Shown here: in pieces, positions 24,961 to 33,788 of the stretch | How the letters are laid out: the number at the start of each line of letters is the position of its first letter | How positions within the stretch are numbered: the first letter of the stretch is position 1 | DNA from: Bacteroidales bacterium | Lineage (GTDB): Bacteria; Bacteroidota; Bacteroidia; Bacteroidales; Muribaculaceae | Length of the DNA stretch: 39,231 nucleotides | Direction of reading: 5' to 3' | NCBI GenBank assembly: GCA_030536615.1 | Contig: JAUNPQ010000014.1 | Coordinates: 1-39,231 of the forward strand | Program-made: the position numbers and the translations under genes | The notes under the pieces: generated by a model | What the model was told of the DNA's origin: nothing | Database searches by the model: none | The model's input: the letters and a program-made list of their open reading frames with translations, nothing else

Positions 24961-27564
24961 ATGTCACGACTGCATCTTGCCATTATAACACTGCTATGTG
25001 CCTGCACGGTATATGCCCTGCCTGCGAAAACCGGCGTCTCTGACACTGTGCCGGAGCTTCCTGACAGTGTTGGCGGCAGAAAGGTGGAGCAGTTGCGCGA
25101 GGTTGTTGTCACGGCAAGTGAGACACGCGGACTGACAAGCGGCTCACGCATCGACCGGGCCGCCATGCAGCATCTGCAGCCCACCAGTTTTGCCGATCTG
25201 CTTGAACTTCTGCCCGGTAACATCAGCAAGGATCCGGACATGGGCAGCGCGGCAACCATCACTCTCCGCGAGACAGGTGGCCGCACCGCGACGGGGGCTG
25301 AAAGCCGCCTTTCAGATGACTATGCGATTACATCTCTCGGCACATCTTTTGTGGTTGACGGCGCTCCGGTCAGCAATGATGCCGACCTTCAGAGCGTGCC
25401 ATCGGGCGGTGATTCGCCCTCGGCAAAAAGGTCAGTGGTAAACCGTGGTGTGGACATGCGTGCTCTTGCCACTGACAATATAGAGAGCGTGGAGGTTTTG
25501 CGCGGAATACCCTCAGCAGAGTATGGCAATCTGACCTCGGGAGTGGTTAATATAAAGCGTCTGAGAGGGTCCACGCCTTTCACAGCGCGTTTCAAGGCCG
25601 ACCAGTACAGCAAACTGTTCGCGGCAGGCAAGGGATTTTCCACCGGTGTGGGTCGTGTCATCAACCTTGATGCCGGCTACCTGGATTCAAAAGCCGATCC
25701 ACGTGATAATCTTGAGAATTTCAAACGTATAAATATCTCCGGACGCACCAATATGGAGTGGTTCACGCCAAAGGTGCAGTATACCCTACGGGCCTCTCTT
25801 GATTTCAACACCACTATTGACAATGCCAAGACAGACCCTGACCTGAGCTACAACAAGATTGACGAGTACAAGCAGACGGTGACCCGTTATACATTCAACG
25901 CCGAGGGCGCACTGAGATTCCCGATGCTTAAGGTCATTGACGGCGTATCCCTGAACTTCAACGCAGTCTATGGCCGTGACCGGCTTGAACGGCGCCGCCA
26001 GGTTGCTCCGCAGCGGGCATCGGTGGCACCGACAACCATGTCCGAGGGTGTCCATGACGGACATTACCTTTTAGGTGAATATATCGCCGATTTCCTCAGT
26101 GACGGACGCCCGTTGACGCTTTTTGCCAAGGTAAAGGTGTCAGGGGGTGTGTCATTGGGAACGGTGGCGCACAGCTACAAGGCCGGAGTGGAGTGGAATT
26201 TCTCCAAGAACTATGGGCGCGGCCAGGTGTATGACCTCACACAACCATTGTCGGCATCATGGACAACGCGTCCGCGGCGGTTCAGTGAGATCCCCGCGCT
26301 GAATGTCCTCTCATCATTTATCGAGGACCAGATGACATGGCTGTTGCCGCAGGGACATGTTCTGGAGGGACAGGCCGGTCTGCGCACAATACAAGTAACC
26401 GGGCTTGACAGCCGTTACAGGCTTGCGGGCCGTGTGTACCTTGACCCGCGCTTCAATCTGATGTGGCGTCTGCCGGCACTGAATGCAGCGGGCCGTGATA
26501 TGAAATTCCATATCGCCGCAGGGTGGGGAGTGTCGACACGCATGCCGACGGTCGACTACCTTTTCCCGCAGGTGCATTATAATGATATCACGGAGCTTAA
26601 CTACTATCATGCAGCCGCACCTCTTGACTACAGCCGCATAGTGTTGCGCACATATATTGAGAATCCTACAAACTATGACCTGCGTCCGGCACGTAACCAT
26701 AAATGGGAAGTGCGTTTCGGTTTCGATGCCGGACCATGGCGCATGTCGGCGACATATTTCGATGAGCGCCTCAACGACGGTTTCCGCTATTCAACCCTCT
26801 ACAGACCATATGCATTCCGTCAGTATGACGCCTCGGGTATAGATGCGGCCTCACTGACCGCTCCTCCCGATGTAGCAATGCTGCCCTATCAGGACGTCAC
26901 CCGTCTGGACGGTATGAGCCGTGTCACAAATGGCAGCCGTATCCACAAACGAGGCGTGGAGTTTACGCTGTCCACACCGCGATGGCGTCCTGTCGCCACA
27001 CGTCTGATAGTGAGTGGCGCATGGTTCAGGTCACTTTATTCAAATTCGCAGCAACTCTACACTCCTGTCAATGATGTGGTGGGAAATGTTGCCGTCTCTG
27101 ACAGATATGTTGGCCTTTATGATACCAATGACGGCCGTGTGAACTCACAGTTCAACACAAATTTCACTTTTGACACTCAGGTGCCGCGATGGGGACTTGT
27201 GTTCACCACCTCCGTGCAGTGCATGTGGTATGTGCGCACGCGGAGACTCGCCGAGAACGGTAATCCGACGTGCTACATCAGCTACATTGACGGAGAGGTT
27301 CATCCTTACACCGAGGCTGACCGCAATGATGTGATGCTCCAGTATTTGGTGAAACGTTATAATCCGCTCAGTTTCGCCACCCAGACTGTTCCGACGGCTG
27401 TGTATGTCAATTTCAAGGCGTCGAAAAAGATTGGCCGCATACTGACCATCTCGGCATTTGTCAACCGCATTGTGGACTGGCTGCCTGATTATAAAAGCAA
27501 CGGGCTTACCATACGGCGTCACTCAGATGCATATTTCGGTATGGAGATGAGCCTTACAATATGA
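24961..27564 (+). CDS. TonB-dependent outer-membrane receptor
   Basis: The 867-residue protein starts with a signal peptide (about 1-22) followed by a TonB-box-like REVVVTASE (46-54). The plug domain spans about 60-200 and has the typical VVDGAP (131-136) and VEVLRG...AEYGN (177-190) segments. The rest is a long beta barrel of alternating aromatic and polar strands ending in an amphipathic strand at FGMEMSLTI. It lacks the N-terminal carboxypeptidase-like repeat of SusC proteins and no SusD follows, so it is not a classical Sus transporter. It is the first gene of a four-gene unit (29, 15 and 34 nt gaps) with a lipoprotein, a second barrel and an M16 protease. Peptide or metal-complex uptake is a reasonable inference; the ligand is unknown. 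Confidence 0.9.
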   Translation: MSRLHLAIITLLCACTVYALPAKTGVSDTVPELPDSVGGRKVEQLREVVVTASETRGLTSGSRIDRAAMQHLQPTSFADLLELLPGNISKDPDMGSAATITLRETGGRTATGAESRLSDDYAITSLGTSFVVDGAPVSNDADLQSVPSGGDSPSAKRSVVNRGVDMRALATDNIESVEVLRGIPSAEYGNLTSGVVNIKRLRGSTPFTARFKADQYSKLFAAGKGFSTGVGRVINLDAGYLDSKADPRDNLENFKRINISGRTNMEWFTPKVQYTLRASLDFNTTIDNAKTDPDLSYNKIDEYKQTVTRYTFNAEGALRFPMLKVIDGVSLNFNAVYGRDRLERRRQVAPQRASVAPTTMSEGVHDGHYLLGEYIADFLSDGRPLTLFAKVKVSGGVSLGTVAHSYKAGVEWNFSKNYGRGQVYDLTQPLSASWTTRPRRFSEIPALNVLSSFIEDQMTWLLPQGHVLEGQAGLRTIQVTGLDSRYRLAGRVYLDPRFNLMWRLPALNAAGRDMKFHIAAGWGVSTRMPTVDYLFPQVHYNDITELNYYHAAAPLDYSRIVLRTYIENPTNYDLRPARNHKWEVRFGFDAGPWRMSATYFDERLNDGFRYSTLYRPYAFRQYDASGIDAASLTAPPDVAMLPYQDVTRLDGMSRVTNGSRIHKRGVEFTLSTPRWRPVATRLIVSGAWFRSLYSNSQQLYTPVNDVVGNVAVSDRYVGLYDTNDGRVNSQFNTNFTFDTQVPRWGLVFTTSVQCMWYVRTRRLAENGNPTCYISYIDGEVHPYTEADRNDVMLQYLVKRYNPLSFATQTVPTAVYVNFKASKKIGRILTISAFVNRIVDWLPDYKSNGLTIRRHSDAYFGMEMSLTI

Positions 27565-27593
27565 AACAGTAAACAAAACAAATAAATTTTAAG

Positions 27594-28886
27594 ATGAGAA
27601 TAACAAGCATAATTGCGGCTATGGCCGTACTGCTGATGTCAGCCACAGCAGTCTCATGCTCAGACAGCCCCGGAGGAGATGTCGTTGAGACTGTCCCCGT
27701 GTCCGTAACAATAGAGCATCCTGCCGATATGGCCGATGCCACACTTGTCAGTGAGGAATACACCTTTACAAACGTCAATACGGCGCAGGTGACCCGCGTG
27801 TCATCAGCCGATGACCTGAATCTTGAGGCCGGTCTGTATGACATCATGTATCAGGGACAGTACAAGACCGCAAACGGAGTCGAGCTGACGTTACGGGCAG
27901 CCGCCACATCAGTCACCATAACTGAGAGCGCACGGACAATTGTGCTCAAGGCCTATGCCAACATTGAGAACGATGACCTTATCATAGCCGAGGTTTTCTT
28001 TGCCGGCACACTGCATCCGTCAGGCAATCAGTATTATGGTGATGACTATATCAAACTGTATAATAATACGGACCATGTGATTTACGCCGATGGAATCACC
28101 ATTTTCGAGAGCAAGTTCACAACCACCCAGAAGTATGAGCATACTCCGGACATAATGGCTGAGGCTATGAATGTGCAGGCCCTCTACACCATTCCCGGAT
28201 CAGGAAAGGAACATCCGGTTCAGCCCGGCGAGTATATGCTTATTGTTGATACGGGTATTGATCACCGTGTTGCCAACCCTAATTCCTTTGACCTCAGCGC
28301 TGCCGATTTTGAATGGTACGATGTCTCCACCAAACCAGGCAACATTGACATTGACGGGCCGACAGTCCCCAACCTTGACAAATGGTATTGCTACACTCTT
28401 TCCTACTGGCTTCTGCACAACCGTGGATTCAAGGCTTATGGAATAGCACGCATACCGGTTGACCGCGATACCTATCTGACGGCTTATAAATACCACTATG
28501 ACTATACGCTTGTCACCGTTGCCGGCACTTTCCCGATGACCGCCGACGCCTACCGTCTTCCCAACGATTGGATCAAGGACGTTGTGACATGCAGCGTGCA
28601 GCCTGAATATGCATGGAACGTATGCACCCCGGCGCTTGATTGCGGATGGACCCACTGCGGTGATGTTGACAAGGACAAGAACCGTTACTTCCACAGCGTG
28701 CGCAGAAAAGTACTTCGTATAACTGATGACGGGCGCGTGATACTCAAGGACACCAACAACTCGACCGAGGACTTCAATCCTGACTGCATCGCATCAGAGA
28801 TAGAGATTCAAGGTACAGCAATGGATGTCAACGGCACTCCGTGTACCGTCCGCACCTATGACGGCGTGATGCCCATGACCAAATAA
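27594..28886 (+). CDS. DUF4876-like outer-membrane lipoprotein
   Basis: The 430-residue product has a lipoprotein signal peptide (hydrophobic 5-19, TAVSC with acceptor Cys22, then SDSPGGD). After an N-terminal Ig-like segment (about 35-120), the core (about 127-400) begins LIIAEVFFAGT and DDYIKLYNNTD. These resemble the lamin-tail-like fold of the DUF4876 family found in Bacteroidetes beside TonB receptors. I assign the family from memory of its layout, not from a search. It sits 29 nt after the receptor and 15 nt before the barrel gene. By analogy with SusD and RagB it may be a surface lid or ligand-capture partner, though it is not homologous to them. Confidence 0.75.
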   Translation: MRITSIIAAMAVLLMSATAVSCSDSPGGDVVETVPVSVTIEHPADMADATLVSEEYTFTNVNTAQVTRVSSADDLNLEAGLYDIMYQGQYKTANGVELTLRAAATSVTITESARTIVLKAYANIENDDLIIAEVFFAGTLHPSGNQYYGDDYIKLYNNTDHVIYADGITIFESKFTTTQKYEHTPDIMAEAMNVQALYTIPGSGKEHPVQPGEYMLIVDTGIDHRVANPNSFDLSAADFEWYDVSTKPGNIDIDGPTVPNLDKWYCYTLSYWLLHNRGFKAYGIARIPVDRDTYLTAYKYHYDYTLVTVAGTFPMTADAYRLPNDWIKDVVTCSVQPEYAWNVCTPALDCGWTHCGDVDKDKNRYFHSVRRKVLRITDDGRVILKDTNNSTEDFNPDCIASEIEIQGTAMDVNGTPCTVRTYDGVMPMTK

Positions 28887-28901
28887 CACCCTTAAAAACC
28901 C

Positions 28902-30323
28902 ATGAGCCCTCTTATTATCTCCATAGCGGTTAGCACTGTCGGCATTTCTCCCGTTGACAGCATCACGTGGCAACTGCCATCGCTGGCGTTTGAAAATCCG
29001 GCTGTGAAGCAGTGGATGCTTCCGGCATCGCACAGCATTGTACAGGTTGAGGGCGATTATGTCCATACCCCTGACGGAGTTGTGGATATTCTTGGCAACG
29101 GCGAGCGCCGGTGGGCAGCTGTTGCCGAAAGCTTTATGAAAACAGGCGGTTCAACTGTCTGGGGCGCTGCCGCATACTCATCGGGGAAAGAGACGGGCCG
29201 CATCCGCATGGAGAATTCCGAGCCTGAGATGGTGTACCCTTATTTTAGTGTTGATACACTTGGCGGAGACATGAACATGGAGCATTATAGTTTCGGGGGC
29301 GGATATGCCTCGGGAGCCGGCAGATGGGCATGGGGTCTGGAAGCGTCATATAAGGCCGGGCTCTATTACCGCAGTGTTGACCCGCGTCCACGCAACACTA
29401 CCGGGCGTCTGGAGATAAACGGTGGCGGTGCTTTCCGCCTGTGGCGTGATTATCATGCGGGTGTGTCACTTGAATACATGAAATACAAGCAAAGCAGTGA
29501 CATAGACTTCAAGAGCCAGATGGGCATTGAGAAAATTTACCATACAACCGGATTGGGTTACCACTATGTCAGGTTTGCCGGCACGGGTTATTCCACGGCC
29601 TACAGCGGTCATTCATTTGATGTCGCGGCCACGCTCTATCCATCTTCGGGACGCGGTTTCTCAGCCACGGCGGCATACTCGCGCTACACGGTCTCGAAAA
29701 TACTTACAGACCTTAACAAACTGCCGCTGGCACGGGTCATCGAGCACCGTCTGCGTGCTCAGGCCACTTACATTCCGCAGGGTTCATTCGGACTTGATCT
29801 GAATATGGAGGTATGGCGCAGGCGTGGTTTCGAGAACATTTTCGGTGACGCCTCATCAGGAGTCTATCCCATGATAGGATCCGTGCACCGCTATTCACAC
29901 ACCGGCACTACATTGGCAGCCGGAATGCTCCGGCAGTGGCATCCGCGGGCTGCTACGCTTGTAGGGTTGCGTCTCAATGCCGGCTATGCACGCAATGAGC
30001 TGGTTTATCTCAATCCGGCGCAGACCCGGCGTGCCGATGCGGCCACCGGCAGCGCGGACTTGTGGTTCACGATGCCTGTTGCCACACGCTGGCGTCTGAT
30101 GTTTGGTGCGGATTATAACGGATATCTGCCTTGTGACACCAGAAAGATGCAGAACGATATCTATGGACTCACTGTCAATAGTTTTGGCGTGCGCGCTTCC
30201 GTTTCAGCGACGGTGACGCGTCGCATTGTCTTGCGCCTGTCGTTGAAATGTACACGTCTCAAATTCTCCCGCGGGCTTGACGATGCCAATGCTGCAAACG
30301 GTGCGTTAGCTGTAATTTTCTGA
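28902..30323 (+). CDS. Outer-membrane beta-barrel protein, DUF6850-like
   Basis: The 473-residue protein is dominated by alternating hydrophobic/aromatic strands with short turns (for example WAWGLEASYKAGLYYRS and FGVRASVSATVTRR), typical of an outer-membrane barrel of perhaps 14-16 strands. The start MSPLIISIAVSTVGISPVDS has a short weak signal peptide; no better upstream start is visible. Position after a DUF4876-like lipoprotein and a TonB receptor matches a recurring Bacteroidetes gene order with DUF6850 proteins. This assignment is from context and style. It lacks a TonB box and plug, so it may be an accessory pore or assembly partner rather than a second receptor. Confidence 0.72.
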   Translation: MSPLIISIAVSTVGISPVDSITWQLPSLAFENPAVKQWMLPASHSIVQVEGDYVHTPDGVVDILGNGERRWAAVAESFMKTGGSTVWGAAAYSSGKETGRIRMENSEPEMVYPYFSVDTLGGDMNMEHYSFGGGYASGAGRWAWGLEASYKAGLYYRSVDPRPRNTTGRLEINGGGAFRLWRDYHAGVSLEYMKYKQSSDIDFKSQMGIEKIYHTTGLGYHYVRFAGTGYSTAYSGHSFDVAATLYPSSGRGFSATAAYSRYTVSKILTDLNKLPLARVIEHRLRAQATYIPQGSFGLDLNMEVWRRRGFENIFGDASSGVYPMIGSVHRYSHTGTTLAAGMLRQWHPRAATLVGLRLNAGYARNELVYLNPAQTRRADAATGSADLWFTMPVATRWRLMFGADYNGYLPCDTRKMQNDIYGLTVNSFGVRASVSATVTRRIVLRLSLKCTRLKFSRGLDDANAANGALAVIF

Positions 30324-30357
30324 AAAAGACTAATTTAAATCACATCATTATTATAAT

Positions 30358-33180
30358 ATGAGATTACTTAAATCAACATTGACCGCAGTTTTATGTATAA
30401 CTGCCTCTGCGGCTATGGCGCTCAATCCGCTTCCAAAAGATCCTGATGTGCGCACGGGCACTCTGTCCAACGGCCTGACATACTATCTGCGCCATAACAA
30501 TGTCCCCGCAGCCCAAGCCGATTTTTATCTGGCCCAGCGTGTGGGTTCTGTGAATGAGACAGAGTCGCAGCGCGGACTTGCCCATTTCCTTGAACATATG
30601 TGTTTCAACGGCACGAGGCATTTCCCGGGCAACAGTCTTATAACTTATCTGGAGAGTCTGGGAGTGAAATTCGGAGCGAATCTGAATGCCTATACCTCTA
30701 CTGACGAGACGGTCTATAACATCTGCAAAGTGCCTGCCACGCGTCAGACCGCTCTTGATTCCTGCCTGCTGATTCTGCGTGACTGGAGCCATGACCTGAC
30801 ACTTGACGGAAAAGATATTGACGAGGAACGCGGGGTGATTGAGGGTGAATGGCGTCAGCGTCAGGGTTCCGCCAATCTGCGTATGCTTGAGAAAGCCGCC
30901 CCGGAGGTGTATGGCGACAATATCTATGGCCACCGCATGCCCATAGGGCTTATGAGTGTTGTGAGGAATTTCAGCCATGACGCGCTGCGTGACTACTACA
31001 ACAAATGGTATCATCCGTGCAATCAGGCGGTGGTTGTGGTCGGCGATATTGACGTCGATGCGATGGAAAACCGGATAAAGGATTTGTGGAAAGATATTCC
31101 TGCCGCTCCGGCATCAGCACTTGCTCCGACCGTTGAAGTGGCTGATAACAGGGATATCATTGTCTCGGTTCAGTCTGACCCCGAGCAGACTTCATCAAAT
31201 GTCATACTTTATCTCAAGCATGATGATCTTGACCCTGCGTACACCAACACCATTGAGGAACTCAGACGTGATCTTGCCGCGGATCTTGTATCGGCCATGC
31301 TTGCCGAACGTTTTGATGCCCTTGAGGAGAAGCCTGAGGCAGCCTTTACCAATTTAGGAGTGGGTGACATGAAATTCCTGCTCTCGCGCACACGCCACGC
31401 TCTGATGGTGCGTGCAGCCGCCAAAGCAGGCCGCGAGCAGCAGGCCGTCGGCCAGTTCGCCGACATCCTCAAACAGGCGGCAACCCACGGCTTTACGGAG
31501 ACTGAGCTGAAACGTGCTGTCATTGATGCCCGAGCCAAGCTTGACAATGCTTTTGCATCGCGCAACTCTGTGACAAACACTGAGTATGCACGCCGGTATG
31601 TGCGTAATTATCTTGACGGTGGCGCAATGCCGTCGGCCGAGCAGAACTACAAGATGATGAAAGGTGTGATCGGTACCATGGACACCACGCGCGTGAATAA
31701 TTATATACGTGATATCGTAAAGGATGATGCCGCCCACAACACCGTTATCATAGCCTATCTTCCGTCAGGAACCGCTGTGACCCCCGATGCGCTTGCCTCA
31801 GCATGGTCATCGGTGCATTCAGCTGACCTCACACCTTATGTTGACAGCGCTGTTGAGGGACGTCTGCTTGCTGAGGAGCCGATGCCCGGCAAAATAACCG
31901 CCGAACAGAAACTTGATGCGTTCGGCTCAAAAATATGGACTCTGAGCAACGGTGTGCGCGTGCATCTGCGTCACAATGATGCCAAGGCTGATCAGGTGCT
32001 CATCCAGGGCTATGGCGAAGGTGGCCTCTCACAGGGATATGAGGCCTCGCTGGCTCCGGAATACCGTCTTGTCAATGATGTCCTTGCCGTCAGCGCCGCC
32101 GGGGCATATACTACATCACAGATGCGTAAGTTGTTGGTCGGCAAATCCATACGCAGTGACATAAAGATAGACAACATGCGTGAAAGCATGGGGGTTGCCA
32201 CAACTCCCGGAGACATGGAGGATGCCTTCCGCCTGATATATCTGAAAGCCACTGACCTGCGTCCCGACACGGCGGCATTCCGATCACTTGTGGAGAACCG
32301 CCGTCTGAAACTCAGCTCAACGCAATCAAATCCCACATTCATCATGGGTGACAGCATCCATGCCAATGTCTATGGTCATCATCCACTTGGAGAGAAAGTA
32401 TCATTGGCTGATCTCGATGCCGTCAGCTATGACCGCATAATGGACCTATACCATAAACGTTTCTCAGACATGGGCAACTTTACTTTCTATATTGCCGGTA
32501 ATTTCAATGAGGATTCATTGCGCGGCTATGTGGAGCGATACCTTGCAGCGCTTCCCACATCGGGACAGTATAAGGGAGAACGCGCCGACATAGGTTATCG
32601 GTATGCCTCCGGCCGTGAGCGACGCACATTCCACTGCCCCATGGAAGTTCCGCAGTCCATCTGCTATACATTCTACAACACCACATGCCCCTACAATCTG
32701 GAAAATGTGGTCAAAGGGCATATGCTCGGCACTCTCATCGCCGACAGTCTGCGTCAGGATATCCGTGAGAAAAGGGGCTGGACCTATGGCGTGAAAGGTC
32801 ATGCCGGAATATCTGCCGGAATGAACGGCAGCGATCCCGCTTCATTGATCATGCCTGTATATATACGCGTTGCTCCCGAGAATGCTGATTCCACATTCCT
32901 GACAGTGGCACAGACCGTTGATGCTTTTGCTGACGAGAACAGCATCAGCAGCGCTCAGGTTGACAAAGTGCGCCGCAACATGCTTCGCGATTATGCCGAC
33001 AGTGCCGATGACAATGTATATTGGATCACCGTCATGAATGCCTATGACCGGTTTGGTCAGGACATGCACAACGGCTATGAAAAAATAGCAAATGCCATCA
33101 CACCGCAGACCCTTGCCGATTTTGCACGTCGCTATATGCTCAAAGCCAACCGTATTCAGCTGGAGATGGCCCCGGAGTGA
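30358..33180 (+). CDS. M16 (pitrilysin/insulinase) zinc metalloprotease, secreted
   Basis: The 940-residue protein has a signal peptide (about 1-21, ending AMA-LN). The inverted zinc motif HFLEH is at 76-80 with catalytic Glu79, and the third zinc ligand Glu157 (DEERGVIEGE) lies at exactly the HxxEH-X76-E spacing. The catalytic N-terminal half and an inactive C-terminal half are both present in one chain. The second half carries the RGWTYGV segment that helps bind substrate. Length fits the single-chain pitrilysin type. Enzymes of this group cut short peptides inside a closed chamber, so a periplasmic role in degrading peptides imported through the receptor encoded upstream is plausible. It is the last gene of the unit, followed by a terminator. 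Confidence 0.92.
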   Translation: MRLLKSTLTAVLCITASAAMALNPLPKDPDVRTGTLSNGLTYYLRHNNVPAAQADFYLAQRVGSVNETESQRGLAHFLEHMCFNGTRHFPGNSLITYLESLGVKFGANLNAYTSTDETVYNICKVPATRQTALDSCLLILRDWSHDLTLDGKDIDEERGVIEGEWRQRQGSANLRMLEKAAPEVYGDNIYGHRMPIGLMSVVRNFSHDALRDYYNKWYHPCNQAVVVVGDIDVDAMENRIKDLWKDIPAAPASALAPTVEVADNRDIIVSVQSDPEQTSSNVILYLKHDDLDPAYTNTIEELRRDLAADLVSAMLAERFDALEEKPEAAFTNLGVGDMKFLLSRTRHALMVRAAAKAGREQQAVGQFADILKQAATHGFTETELKRAVIDARAKLDNAFASRNSVTNTEYARRYVRNYLDGGAMPSAEQNYKMMKGVIGTMDTTRVNNYIRDIVKDDAAHNTVIIAYLPSGTAVTPDALASAWSSVHSADLTPYVDSAVEGRLLAEEPMPGKITAEQKLDAFGSKIWTLSNGVRVHLRHNDAKADQVLIQGYGEGGLSQGYEASLAPEYRLVNDVLAVSAAGAYTTSQMRKLLVGKSIRSDIKIDNMRESMGVATTPGDMEDAFRLIYLKATDLRPDTAAFRSLVENRRLKLSSTQSNPTFIMGDSIHANVYGHHPLGEKVSLADLDAVSYDRIMDLYHKRFSDMGNFTFYIAGNFNEDSLRGYVERYLAALPTSGQYKGERADIGYRYASGRERRTFHCPMEVPQSICYTFYNTTCPYNLENVVKGHMLGTLIADSLRQDIREKRGWTYGVKGHAGISAGMNGSDPASLIMPVYIRVAPENADSTFLTVAQTVDAFADENSISSAQVDKVRRNMLRDYADSADDNVYWITVMNAYDRFGQDMHNGYEKIANAITPQTLADFARRYMLKANRIQLEMAPE

Positions 33181-33207
33181 CTATTACCACATAACATGAT
33201 TATAAAA

Positions 33208-33255
33208 TCCGCGGAAAGCACATCATTACATGGACTTTCCGCGGAATCTTTTTTA
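33208..33255. terminator. Bidirectional terminator between the protease gene and crcB
   Basis: TCCGCGGAAAG (33208-33218) pairs with CTTTCCGCGGA (33235-33245), with a CAT/ATG extension inside. T-rich sequence follows on the plus strand (CTTTTTT to about 33254) and on the minus strand (GATTTTATA). It can therefore serve both the protease transcript and the convergent crcB transcript. Confidence 0.85.
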
Positions 33256-33272
33256 TCTGCTTTGTTTTTGAC

Positions 33273-33647
33273 TCAGATCAGACGCAATGCGGCATATAAG
33301 GCGCCAAGTCCCAGAACAAGTGACACCGCGGCATAGATCAGTGTCAGTGCAAAATTGCCCCCATCAAGCAACAACGTGTTCTCATGCATGAAAGTGGAGA
33401 ATGTGGTGAAGCCGCCACAGAAACCTACGGTCACGAAAAGCCTCAGACCATCGCTGATGGAGACGCCCTTGCCTATCAGCCCTACTATGATTCCCATCAG
33501 AAAACATCCGATAACGTTCACCGCCAAAGTGCCCCAGGGAAACAGAGATCCGGATCTGGATTGTATCAGCGTGCCCACCACATAGCGTGCCATGCCGCCG
33601 AGGCAGCTGCCGGCACCTACAATCAATATGTTTGTCACATCAGGCAT
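33273..33647 (-). CDS. crcB: Fluoride channel CrcB/Fluc
   Basis: The 124-residue protein has four membrane helices and the Fluc signatures: GGMARYVVG (17-25), GTLAVNVIGCF (39-49, with the pore Asn44) and GFCGGFTTFSTF (75-86), which includes the phenylalanine-box residues and the TTFST turn that binds the central sodium. Fluc channels work as antiparallel dimers and export F- down its gradient. Length is typical. It stands alone between a bidirectional terminator and the receptor gene's terminator. I looked for a crcB-type fluoride riboswitch in the ~70 nt upstream and saw none. Confidence 0.93.
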   Translation of the reverse strand: MPDVTNILIVGAGSCLGGMARYVVGTLIQSRSGSLFPWGTLAVNVIGCFLMGIIVGLIGKGVSISDGLRLFVTVGFCGGFTTFSTFMHENTLLLDGGNFALTLIYAAVSLVLGLGALYAALRLI

Positions 33648-33705
33648 TGTTGCATATCTTTTTAATAAAGAACGGATCTTGTTTTTAAGAAATGACTTTC
33701 ATTTG

Positions 33706-33713
33706 CAAAGTTA
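33706..33713 (-). promoter_or_regulatory. -7 box for crcB
   Basis: TAACTTTG on the minus strand lies 59 nt before the crcB ATG and matches TAnnTTTG. ATTG is found 18 nt further upstream, an imperfect -33 box at short spacing. Confidence 0.5.
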
Positions 33714-33736
33714 GTCATTATTTTAAAAGTACAATT

Positions 33737-33765
33737 CAACCCTCCCGAATCATTCAGGAGGGTTG
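33737..33765 (-). terminator. Terminator after the outer-membrane receptor gene
   Basis: CAACCCTCC (33737-33745) pairs with GGAGGGTTG (33757-33765) around an 11-nt loop. It starts 24 nt beyond the stop of the leftward receptor gene. The following minus-strand sequence is only moderately T-rich, so efficiency is uncertain. Confidence 0.65.
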
Positions 33766-33788
33766 TGAAGTGTGAAGGGAGTGGAGAA

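Noticed and set aside
33648-33720. Fluoride riboswitch upstream of crcB
   Set aside because: The short upstream stretch is AT-rich, contains the -7 box and lacks the conserved pseudoknot-forming elements.
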